In this document: piece after piece, positions 34,678-41,561 of the stretch
Layout of the letters: each line of letters starts with the position of its first letter
Position numbering within the stretch: the stretch's first letter is position 1
From: [Bacillus] enclensis
GTDB taxonomy: Bacteria; Bacillota; Bacilli; Bacillales; Bacillaceae_B
Direction: 5' to 3'
Length of the DNA stretch: 64,000 nucleotides
Assembly (NCBI RefSeq): GCF_001456935.1
Contig: NZ_KQ758485.1
Coordinates: 172,944-236,943 of the forward strand
Made by a program: the position numbers and the translations under genes
The notes under the pieces: model-generated
Databases searched by the model: none
What the model was told of the DNA's origin: nothing
What the model saw: only the letters and a program-made list of their open reading frames with translations

Positions 34678-34705
34678 AGAGACCGAGTACTTTACTCGGT
34701 CTTTG
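34678..34705. terminator. Bidirectional terminator between the cyclitol operon and the RiPP-like operon
   Basis: A 9-bp perfect stem (GACCGAGTA / TACTCGGTC) with a three-base loop, A-rich on the left and T-rich on the right, lies between convergent stop codons only 50 bp apart. Confidence 0.85.
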
Positions 34706-34718
34706 TTGTGGAACTGGG

Positions 34719-35348
34719 TTAAAAAGGAATAGTTTCTAATGCCTTTATGAATCGGCTATATTTACTTTCAGTAGATACTTTGTACTCAATATTCAATTCA
34801 TTAATAATAGCCACACATTCTATCTCGTCCTTTTCCGACAGGTTTTCAATTTCTAATTCATATTCAACATGGTTGTCTGGGAAGGTTGTTTTATCTAAAT
34901 CAATCAATCGATTATTATCAGTTGTAACCTGAATACGTTGATTTGATAGTTTGCCAATATAGATGGCTCTATTAAGAGTTTCTGATACTTGAGTACTGGC
35001 CAAAAATTCTTTGATTTCCTCATTATTCGAGCCTCCAAAGTATGTGGCAAGGTCTTTCTTTTTGTTGAGTAAATCTGAAGCTTCTGAAGGTGTAAGTGAA
35101 ACGGATAGTTCATCAGATAATACTTTTTGATTTTGATCAATTGAATTTCTGATCTTTAAAGTAAGGGTGTATTTGCCATTATACTCTCTAACCCTCAATG
35201 TCGAGCCTGTTTTGCTTAATCTGTATCCAGGTGTGTCAAAGTAATAATTAATCTGATTTATTTGTTTCGCTTTATCAAACCGATTTAGCACTTTAACATA
35301 AGAATCCTCTGATAGTAATAGTTTTATTTCTCTTTCTTGTTCTATCAT
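34719..35348 (-). CDS. CYTH-domain protein
   Basis: This protein of about 209 residues begins with the CYTH signature EQEREIKLLLSE (ExExK) and has LRVREYNGKYTLTLKIR and a late EYELEIENL strand. CYTH proteins bind triphosphates in a beta-tunnel and include thiamine triphosphatase, adenylate cyclase and tripolyphosphatase. It ends the minus-strand operon with the peptide genes. ATG 35348 is better spaced from AAGGGG than the TTG at 35357. Its place next to an exporter is unusual, and a role in a nucleotide-dependent modification is possible. Confidence 0.82.
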   Translation of the reverse strand: MIEQEREIKLLLSEDSYVKVLNRFDKAKQINQINYYFDTPGYRLSKTGSTLRVREYNGKYTLTLKIRNSIDQNQKVLSDELSVSLTPSEASDLLNKKKDLATYFGGSNNEEIKEFLASTQVSETLNRAIYIGKLSNQRIQVTTDNNRLIDLDKTTFPDNHVEYELEIENLSEKDEIECVAIINELNIEYKVSTESKYSRFIKALETIPF

Positions 35349-35365
35349 TTGACTCAATCCCCTTA

Positions 35366-36175
35366 TTAGTAAAAAGTTAAATTACCGTTAACCCTCGCAT
35401 GGCGCTCTGCTCTCTTTACGACTAGCAGCGTTATCAAAAGCATAAGGGCTAGTTCAATGACTAAGTACCATAGACTATTAATGGAAGCCGGTGACAGTGT
35501 GCCAAGCAATAGTAAGTCTCTAATGACAAAGAGTACATGTGTCAAAGGAAAGATAAATCCGATTACCTGGGCCCAAACCGGAAAGAGTGCAACCGGAATT
35601 CTGACTCCTGAAAAAAGCATCATAGGGTCATCGAGAATCATAAACAAAATGGAAGCGTCTCTTGAGAACAGGAATATGGCGTTCAATAACCCTCCCCAAA
35701 ACGTAGCAGTTACAATAATAAGCAAAAAACAAACTGGTAAGTAAATGATATGGGCAATAGGAATGGCACCGATGATAAAAAGCATAAAGATAGTGAATAC
35801 AAAGAACATCCAAATGTTTTCAAAAAGCGCCCCCAAAGTCCGGCCGTAAAGAATGGACAAGCGGTTAGCTGGTGATAAAAAGATGGTTTCCAACGTTCCA
35901 TTCGATCTTTCATAGCTCATTTGCCACGCACTTTGCATAAGTGATTTGAAAGAAAGGTACGTTAAAAAACCTATCAACAGAAAGGAGATTAACTGATCAT
36001 AGCTATCCAACTGAATGAATTTCAGATTGTCGAGACTAAAGGGTTTATAGCTGAAGTAGGCGTTGGAAAAATGTAAAATGGGCCATATTAACAGCGAAAA
36101 ATAGGTGATTTTCGAATGAAATGAGTTGCGATGCTGCTTGTAAATCTCACCCTTAACTACTTTTAACCAATTCAT
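35366..36175 (-). CDS. ABC-2 type transporter permease
   Basis: A 269-residue protein with six membrane segments. An ABC-2 permease motif lies around residues 85-115 (MSYERSNGTLETIFLSPAN) and a conserved loop PVALFPVWAQVIGFIFPLTHVL. It pairs with the ATPase that it overlaps by 23 bases. The second permease of the complex is encoded at 37175. Confidence 0.87.
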   Translation of the reverse strand: MNWLKVVKGEIYKQHRNSFHSKITYFSLLIWPILHFSNAYFSYKPFSLDNLKFIQLDSYDQLISFLLIGFLTYLSFKSLMQSAWQMSYERSNGTLETIFLSPANRLSILYGRTLGALFENIWMFFVFTIFMLFIIGAIPIAHIIYLPVCFLLIIVTATFWGGLLNAIFLFSRDASILFMILDDPMMLFSGVRIPVALFPVWAQVIGFIFPLTHVLFVIRDLLLLGTLSPASINSLWYLVIELALMLLITLLVVKRAERHARVNGNLTFY

Positions 36176-37163
36176 ATTCCTTGTCTCCTTCTCTGTTGGT
36201 TAAAGCCAGCAGTGCATCTTCCAGGTTGGAGTCTTCGGTTTTAAAGCTTAGGATACTCACACCATGATTTGAAATAATGGTTACGACATCAGAAGTAATA
36301 TCTTCTTTTGCTGAAATAGTAATAGTAGTGATACCATTTTCTTCAACTGTGTGCAGCCGCGCATGCTTCATGTTGGTATACTCTTTTAGCTCCTGCTTCA
36401 ATTTCAGGGTTGAAGATTCCACGATAACCTTTAAGTTTGTCTCAGGGATGACTTTTGATATTATGTCTGAAGGGGATCCTTCCATCAACAGTTCACCCTG
36501 ATTGATGATATAAACCCAATCACACAGTTCTTCTACTTCTGAGAGATAATGAGTTGTCAACAATATCCCCTTTTTTTCAACTTTTGACAGTTTTTTGATA
36601 TAGTGCCTCAATTCTTTGGCAATGCTGACGTCCAGCCCTAAGGTTGGCTCATCCAAGAATAAATACTTAGGATCATTAATTAACCCCCTGGCGATTTGTA
36701 ACCGCTGTTTCATTCCTTTTGAATATCTTTCAACAGGGGTTTTTGTATCCTTCAACCCTACCAATGCCAATGAATAGTCTATGTAAAGGTTAAGTTCTTT
36801 TTTGGATAGCCCATATAGAGCGCCGAAGTATTCGAGGTTTTCCCTTGCTGAAAGTCTCCAGTATAAATTTCTTTCTCCCCCGGTAATGACATTAACCATT
36901 TTCTTTACCCGTTGAGGGTGCAATATGGCATCGATTCCATCTACTTCAACTGTACCGGTTGTAGGTTCGAGGATAGAAGATAATATTTTGATCGTCGTAC
37001 TTTTACCTGCGCCGTTAATCCCTAATAATCCGGTGATTTTTCCAGGCTCTATTGTAATATCCAAGTGTTTTAATGCCTCGATCTCTCTTTTTTTTGAAAA
37101 AGAAAAAAATTTCTCCTTTTCCTTGACTGTATATGTTTTACTTATTCCTTTTGCTAGTAACAT
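36153..37163 (-). CDS. ABC transporter ATPase (peptide exporter)
   Basis: This 336-residue ATPase has Walker A GLLGINGAGKST, signature YSKGMKQRLQIARGL, Walker B YLFLDEPTLGLD and switch His in TTHYLSE. A C-terminal extension of about 100 residues follows the nucleotide domain, typical of ABC-2 exporters of the NatA/BcrA/YydI type. The operon context suggests export of, or immunity to, the processed 19-residue peptides. Confidence 0.9.
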   Translation of the reverse strand: MLLAKGISKTYTVKEKEKFFSFSKKREIEALKHLDITIEPGKITGLLGINGAGKSTTIKILSSILEPTTGTVEVDGIDAILHPQRVKKMVNVITGGERNLYWRLSARENLEYFGALYGLSKKELNLYIDYSLALVGLKDTKTPVERYSKGMKQRLQIARGLINDPKYLFLDEPTLGLDVSIAKELRHYIKKLSKVEKKGILLTTHYLSEVEELCDWVYIINQGELLMEGSPSDIISKVIPETNLKVIVESSTLKLKQELKEYTNMKHARLHTVEENGITTITISAKEDITSDVVTIISNHGVSILSFKTEDSNLEDALLALTNREGDKEYELVKSS

Positions 37164-37174
37164 TTTATTCCCTC

Positions 37175-37981
37175 CTAATTAAAGGTATTTTCGAGCAACT
37201 TTTTCTCTACCTTCTTTAACCAAAAAAGTCCTATAGAACAATATAAAACTCCCAATAGTACAATGTGGAAAATTTCGAATAAATGGCTTCCCAGACTTTC
37301 TCCAGTCATGACTTGACGAAACAATGCCAATGCAGGGGATAAAGGGAAAATAGAAGACAAAATCTGAACAGGGGACGGCAAGTATTCGATAGGAAATGAA
37401 ACCCCGCAAACCAGACTCATCACAATAAAAAGTGTATTTTGTGTGATATATGTGTCACGTAAATACAGCATGAGAGTAGCAACAAATATACCTACACAGA
37501 ATAGGGATAAGACAGTAAGAATAATGACCAGTATGACCTCAAATGGCTGAGCAATCAGAAATTTGGCCCCCAGCAGCAAACTAAACAAAATGACAGTCAG
37601 GAACTCAAGGGTGGACCTGCCCAATTGCTCCATGAAAACTCCAAAAAAATAACCCATCCGTGAGCTGGGGGAAAGCAGGAAGTTCTCTAGTGTTCCTTCT
37701 ACATTTTCAAGCATCAATGACCTTCCTACATTCATAAGGATAGAAATTGAAAGGATATATAGACCTGCACCGAGGACCGAAAAACTCATGTAGTCAACTC
37801 CATTGCTGTATTCCATAAAACGACTATCCATTTCTCCGTTGAACATGTAGTAATAGGTAAAATAAGCAAAGACAGCAACGTATATTCCCATAAGGACACG
37901 GGCAATGAAAAATGACCATGGAAAGGCGCGCTGCGATACGATATGATTTCTTTTCATAGTGGCGAGTATAACTTTATTCAT
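37175..37981 (-). CDS. ABC-2 type transporter permease
   Basis: The 268-residue permease has six membrane segments and the motif NVEGTLENFLLSPSSRMGYFFG, matching that of the permease at 35366 (NGTLETIFLSPANRLSILYG). The two are likely the halves of one exporter. The ATG follows AAAGGAGAG, and the gene overlaps the protease gene by 8 bases. Confidence 0.87.
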   Translation of the reverse strand: MNKVILATMKRNHIVSQRAFPWSFFIARVLMGIYVAVFAYFTYYYMFNGEMDSRFMEYSNGVDYMSFSVLGAGLYILSISILMNVGRSLMLENVEGTLENFLLSPSSRMGYFFGVFMEQLGRSTLEFLTVILFSLLLGAKFLIAQPFEVILVIILTVLSLFCVGIFVATLMLYLRDTYITQNTLFIVMSLVCGVSFPIEYLPSPVQILSSIFPLSPALALFRQVMTGESLGSHLFEIFHIVLLGVLYCSIGLFWLKKVEKKLLENTFN

Positions 37982-38642
37982 AATGGTACTCTCCTTTAAT
38001 GACGGGTGCCTGATCTTTTTTTTCTTTTCTTGAAATGTTGTAGTGTACAGCAGTGATTATCATGCTTGGCAGATTATAAATGAAGTGTCCTATGATGGCA
38101 GACAGAATCGATCCGGTAAAGACATAACTTGTATACCATACCAGGCTTAAACCGAATAATATAAGATATGTCTTTGCATCAAAGAAATTCCGGGTGTAAT
38201 CTTGTATATAATGAGCCAAACTGAACAAAAACCCTGATAGTAACATTCCAATTAGAAAATTAGAACTTGGAACAAAGCTTCGATAGAAAATCTCTTCAAA
38301 GACAGCACTACCTATTAGTGATATTTCCATGATGATAAAATGCTTAAATGAAAGTTGAGGCAAAAGTTTATAAAAAGACTTGTTCATATAAGGTTTGAAT
38401 TCCTGATATTTAATACATAGGGCAATGAGGGCTGCAAGTATACTAATCGCGTAAAATACCAATCCTCCCTTTAGTTCAAAGCTTGGTAAACCATAATATA
38501 AAGCGGGGAGGATAAATGGGATAAAAAACAACACGTTTCTTATTACATCTGATAATAAACTGCCTTTTATTGCTCTAATAAACTTTAAACTTGTTTTCAT
38601 GAACAAGAAAACTAACAGAAAAAGGAATATTTCTTTCATCAT
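37974..38642 (-). CDS. CPBP-family (CAAX-type) intramembrane protease
   Basis: This roughly 222-residue protein has multiple membrane segments and the CPBP/Abi motifs: AVFEEIFYRSFVP (EExxxR), FSLAHYIQD and IIGHFIYN with the metal-type histidines. Such proteases are regular members of bacteriocin and RiPP loci, where they process the peptide or give immunity. I chose ATG 38642, 8 bp behind GGAG. It is the first gene after the three peptide genes, so leader cleavage or immunity is a reasonable guess. Confidence 0.85.
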   Translation of the reverse strand: MMKEIFLFLLVFLFMKTSLKFIRAIKGSLLSDVIRNVLFFIPFILPALYYGLPSFELKGGLVFYAISILAALIALCIKYQEFKPYMNKSFYKLLPQLSFKHFIIMEISLIGSAVFEEIFYRSFVPSSNFLIGMLLSGFLFSLAHYIQDYTRNFFDAKTYLILFGLSLVWYTSYVFTGSILSAIIGHFIYNLPSMIITAVHYNISRKEKKDQAPVIKGEYHYE

Positions 38643-38660
38643 TGTCGTCACTCCAATGCT

Positions 38661-38682
38661 AATAATGTGGATAAAGGGCGCC
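38661..38682. repeat. Left arm of a 22-bp inverted repeat bracketing the peptide genes
   Basis: The arm ends in AAAGGGCGCC. It matches the complement of 39011-39032 in 21 of 22 positions. The pair encloses 328 bp containing all three peptide genes and no other gene. Confidence 0.85.
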
Positions 38683-38719
38683 GGATTTTATCATAAGTAT
38701 AAGTATTTAAAATTGTTTA

Positions 38720-38779
38720 TTATGCAAGCTCCATTGCAACTGGAAGCTTAACTTTAACTAGTACTGGTTTTTTGTACAT
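38720..38779 (-). CDS. 19-residue RiPP-like precursor peptide (copy 3)
   Basis: This minute gene encodes MYKKPVLVKVKLPVAMELA, identical in protein sequence to copy 2 although five codons differ by synonymous bases. An AGGTGA site precedes the ATG by 5 bp. The 105-bp spacing from copy 2 and conservation of flanking sequence show gene duplication with selection on the peptide. The M-Y-K-K-P start resembles the PqqA precursor (M-W-K-K-P), and a PqqD-like gene lies upstream. No post-translational change can be read from sequence. Confidence 0.85.
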   Translation of the reverse strand: MYKKPVLVKVKLPVAMELA

Positions 38780-38825
38780 GTAAGTCACCTACTTTCTAAA
38801 GAGTTTTGAGAAAAAAGGATAATAA

Positions 38826-38885
38826 TTAAGCAAGTTCCATTGCAACTGGAAGCTTAACTTTAACTAATACTGGCTTTTTGTACAT
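38826..38885 (-). CDS. 19-residue RiPP-like precursor peptide (copy 2)
   Basis: It encodes MYKKPVLVKVKLPVAMELA with a GAGGTGA site 6 bp before the ATG. It lies 45 bp after copy 1 and 46 bp before copy 3. Together with copy 3 it is the majority form of the peptide. Conserved Pro5, Pro13, Glu17 and alternating Val/Lys residues would make an amphipathic strand. Confidence 0.85.
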   Translation of the reverse strand: MYKKPVLVKVKLPVAMELA

Positions 38886-38930
38886 GTTCGGTCACCTCAC
38901 ATTTATTGAATTTAATAAAAATTAATGGGA

Positions 38931-38990
38931 TTAAACTAGCTCCACAGCAACTGGAAGCGTAACTTTAACTAATACCGGCTTTTTGTACAT
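38931..38990 (-). CDS. 19-residue RiPP-like precursor peptide (copy 1, variant)
   Basis: It encodes MYKKPVLVKVTLPVAVELV, which differs from copies 2 and 3 at residues 11 (Thr for Lys), 16 (Val for Met) and 19 (Val for Ala). A GGGAGGTGAT site lies 5 bp before the ATG. It is the copy closest to the PqqD-like gene. The invariant first ten residues fit a leader recognised by PqqD, and the variable tail fits a core. Confidence 0.85.
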   Translation of the reverse strand: MYKKPVLVKVTLPVAVELV

Positions 38991-39010
38991 GAGAGATCAC
39001 CTCCCGAAAA

Positions 39011-39032
39011 GGCGCCCTTTACCCACATTATT
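39011..39032. repeat. Right arm of the 22-bp inverted repeat bracketing the peptide genes
   Basis: It begins GGCGCCCTTTAC. It pairs with 38661-38682 with one mismatch. In the transcript the two arms could form a long stem that encloses the peptide genes. In the DNA they could serve as recombination sites. Confidence 0.85.
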
Positions 39033-39054
39033 AACAAGGAGTTCGTTTTACAGG

Positions 39055-39315
39055 TCAGCTGGCTTCAATTAAACCGCCCTTTTGTAATTCCCTTAAGTAT
39101 TTTTCTATATCTCTTTTAATCTCTTTAGAAGTTACTGAGTAGCTCTCAGCAATTTTATCGATTATTTCTTCCCCGCTATTAATTCCATCTATTAACTCCC
39201 AAACCTTTACTCCAACTTCATCCAATATAAAAGCTTCACCCTTATGGACCAAATAAGGCTGTGATTCTACAATCCTGTATCTAACGAACATATTTTTTTG
39301 ATATTTCATAACCAT
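39055..39315 (-). CDS. PqqD-like peptide chaperone (RiPP recognition element)
   Basis: The 86-residue protein fits PqqD in length and pattern: an N-terminal strand pair (FVRYRIVESQPYLVHKGEAFILDEVG), then VWELIDGINSGEEIIDKIAESYSVT and a last helix DIEKYLRELQKGGLIE. PqqD folds as a winged-helix RRE that binds the leader of a ribosomal peptide and hands it to the modifying enzyme. The three peptide genes follow directly downstream. It is preceded by a strong GGAGGAAGG site. Confidence 0.88.
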   Translation of the reverse strand: MVMKYQKNMFVRYRIVESQPYLVHKGEAFILDEVGVKVWELIDGINSGEEIIDKIAESYSVTSKEIKRDIEKYLRELQKGGLIEAS

Positions 39316-39324
39316 TCCTTCCTC

Positions 39325-40140
39325 CTACTTTAAAATGATTTGGGCTTTCATAATCAAACCTTGAGTGAAATTAACTACATTAAAAGCATATTCTTTGATT
39401 GTTTCTTCAGAGAAAGGATAGCTGTCTAATTGAAGAAATAGTTTCAATAAATCTCCTTCAGGATTCTCAGTTGTATACCGGAGCAACTTCCGATAAATCC
39501 ACTTTTCCCCGGGATTTGTTTCTCCGACACTTGCCAAGTATGCATTCACTGCATTTTTTAGCAACAGCTTAACTACAACATAGGCTGTACCTAAATCATT
39601 AGATGATAAAGCACCTTCAAGGTCTTCCAGATAGCCGTCGTATTTTTCAATCGTTGTAACAACGATATATTTATTTAGGTTTTCAAAATTAATCTCTTCT
39701 TTCATTGTCTTGAATGTTTCTTCATGCAACAAAGGACTTGCAAATTTCAGCCTATGCAGTAAATCAACATCATCTGCTGGTAACCTTGAGATATGTTCAT
39801 CGGTATTGAAGTTTAAGCTATTTAATTCATTTATAATCGTATGAAAATGAGAAGAGGAATAATATTCAAAATCATACCTTACATCATTGATCACGATATT
39901 CTTAATCAGGCTTTCCCCTACCTTCATAGTGGCTTCCCGTGCATGTCTTTTGTGATTGTTTAGCAGCTTCTCAGGCTCTTCACTGATGACAAAAACATCA
40001 ACATCAGATGATTCATTACCGAACCCTTCCATGATTGATCCTGCAATATAGAGATAATCGATATTTTTGTTGTTATTTTTTACTTCTGGAAACAACTCCA
40101 AAATTTCTAATTTGTCTTCGATACCCTTAACTAAGCTCAT
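39325..40140 (-). CDS. Nucleotidyltransferase-fold protein
   Basis: This 271-residue protein has the polymerase-beta-type motif YIAGSIMEGFGNESSDVDVFV, with Gly34-Ser35 and the two aspartates Asp46 and Asp48, followed by a helical C-terminal domain. Members transfer nucleotides to small molecules, proteins or peptides. It is the first gene of the operon, 9 bp before the PqqD-like gene, and is the best candidate for the enzyme that modifies the peptide. The AAAGGAGAGAGG site lies at ideal distance. Confidence 0.85.
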   Translation of the reverse strand: MSLVKGIEDKLEILELFPEVKNNNKNIDYLYIAGSIMEGFGNESSDVDVFVISEEPEKLLNNHKRHAREATMKVGESLIKNIVINDVRYDFEYYSSSHFHTIINELNSLNFNTDEHISRLPADDVDLLHRLKFASPLLHEETFKTMKEEINFENLNKYIVVTTIEKYDGYLEDLEGALSSNDLGTAYVVVKLLLKNAVNAYLASVGETNPGEKWIYRKLLRYTTENPEGDLLKLFLQLDSYPFSEETIKEYAFNVVNFTQGLIMKAQIILK

Positions 40141-40154
40141 ACCCTCTCTCCTTT

Positions 40155-40193
40155 TATATATATATAATTATATATATTTATTTATATATATAT
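40155..40193. repeat. Alternating TA tract upstream of the nucleotidyltransferase gene
   Basis: About 39 bp of nearly pure TA repeat with a few TTT interruptions lies just before the ribosome site of the operon's first gene. A second, shorter tract of this kind lies at 41407-41431 upstream of the GGDEF-like gene. Confidence 0.7.
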
Positions 40194-40833
40194 GATAACA
40201 AGACGAAAAAGATAATGCAATGACTTTTTAGAAAAATCCCCCTATTCTAAAAAAGCGGTTTATTAATCCTTTTATTAATCCTCTACCAGTCTTGATATCC
40301 AGTTCCAACTAATCCTGTGCGCACAGTGGATTTGGGGTTATATTGTAATTCTTCATTTCCGAATTTCTTGTAAGGCTAATTTAATTTTGTATAGACTCTT
40401 CAATATATCCGTAAAAAATATGTATAAAGTTTCTGAAGAAGGGGCGAAATAAAATATAGATCGCGGACACATCTTTACCAACTCTAAAAAGCAAATGGAT
40501 CAAAAGGAAAAATGAATTCATAAGGATGACATGAATACTTTACTGTCGAGTGTGTCTCTATATTTGTAAACCAATACTCCTTTCCAAACATTAATAATTC
40601 CTTCAGTTGCTATTTGCTTTACAATATCCCTTTGCTTTAGTAGCAAAAAATTATTATTCATAAGTTGATCACTCAGTGCATTCAAATAATACCGACAAAG
40701 TTTAAGTATTGAGAGCCTGGAGAAAATAAACAAAATGAAGAGGCTGCTGACGAATAGTCAGCAGCCTCTTCATTTTGTTTGTTTTAAGATTAAATAATGT
40801 AAAGGTTTGGAAATTACCTCTTTATATATAAAT
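40194..40833. other. Gene-poor gap with a perfect hairpin
   Basis: About 640 bp without a convincing gene. A minus-strand open frame at 40518-40733 (71 codons, TTG start, no ribosome site) may be a remnant. The main structure is the long hairpin at 40728-40780. The rest is AT-rich and may hold the promoter of the peptide operon. Confidence 0.6.
40728..40780 (-). terminator. Terminator with a 24-bp perfect stem
   Basis: The two 24-bp arms (core AGAGGCTGCTGAC / GTCAGCAGCCTCT) around the five-base loop GAATA pair perfectly and end in T-rich sequence on both sides. It lies 54 bp beyond the stop codon of the GGDEF-like gene. Confidence 0.8.
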
Positions 40834-41403
40834 TCAAATATCGTCATGTCTTCTAAAGTATTCATCTAAAGCTAGACGGAGTATTTCTGATTCTTTCTTT
40901 TTTTGTTTTTTTGCGATTGTTTTCAAACGTTCCAATTGATATTTATAATAGTAATTGCTTTTTAAGACTAAACTACCGTTATCTGGCTGGCATATCATAT
41001 TGCGTCCTTGTTGCTTTGCTTTATATAATCCTTCTTCTGCCCTTCTCAATACTTCTTCTGGTGTGTTTCCGTGTGAAGGTACACTGACTAGCCCTGCACT
41101 ATAGGTGACTTCAAACTTTCTGTCCCTTTCCCAGTAAAGCTTGAATTCAAAAAGCTGTTGGAAAGTTTTTTCTATACTTTCGTCTACAAAGAGTATAAAT
41201 TCATCTCTTCCGATATAATGAAATTCTTTAAAATTAGAACTTTCAAGCACCCTCCTAAAGTCAAGAATCAGCTCCTCAAGATTAAAAGACTTATCATTCC
41301 ACTTATCTAAATCTATCAAAGCCATACTAAAAACATTTTGTTCTTCCAATTTTGAATTAATTAAATGCAGCAATTCATCTTGAGATAAAATATTTATATT
41401 CAT
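40834..41403 (-). CDS. Degenerate GGDEF-domain protein with a ribbon-helix-helix-like tail
   Basis: This 189-residue protein has the GGDEF-fold pattern (FSMALIDLDKWNDKSF, YIGRDEFILFVDES, VTYSAGLVSVPSHG, RRAEEGLYKAKQQGRNMI), but the active site reads IGRDEF, so cyclase activity is doubtful. The last 25 residues (KKKESEILRLALDEYFRRHDD) look like a ribbon-helix-helix DNA-binding segment. No N-terminal sensor is present. The start has no ribosome site. Confidence 0.75.
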   Translation of the reverse strand: MNINILSQDELLHLINSKLEEQNVFSMALIDLDKWNDKSFNLEELILDFRRVLESSNFKEFHYIGRDEFILFVDESIEKTFQQLFEFKLYWERDRKFEVTYSAGLVSVPSHGNTPEEVLRRAEEGLYKAKQQGRNMICQPDNGSLVLKSNYYYKYQLERLKTIAKKQKKKESEILRLALDEYFRRHDDI

Positions 41404-41534
41404 ATTTTCATTATATATATACCTATATATATGTCAAATTGATAAAGAATTGACTATTAATCTATTGTTACCTATCATACAACATTTATTAACCTTCTCT
41501 AAAAGAAAAATGCAATACCCTCCAATCCTAATAA

Positions 41535-41556
41535 TGGGTACCTGTCCCCTTGTCCC
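41535..41556. repeat. Truncated REP-like palindrome, family A
   Basis: GGGTACCTGTCCCC followed by TTGTCCCT: the left half is shortened. It ends 6 bp beyond the stop codon of the DnaD-like gene. Confidence 0.65.
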
Positions 41557-41561
41557 TCCCC

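Noticed and set aside
38720-38990. Reading the three 19-codon genes as attenuator leader peptides or a noncoding repeat
   Set aside because: Leader peptides of attenuators are not repeated three times, have runs of regulatory codons and a following anti-terminator. Here codons drift while residues are kept, and each copy has its own ribosome site.
40518-40733. 71-codon minus-strand frame in the gap beside the peptide operon
   Set aside because: It begins with TTG inside the perfect hairpin, has no ribosome site and no recognisable domain. It is at best a remnant.
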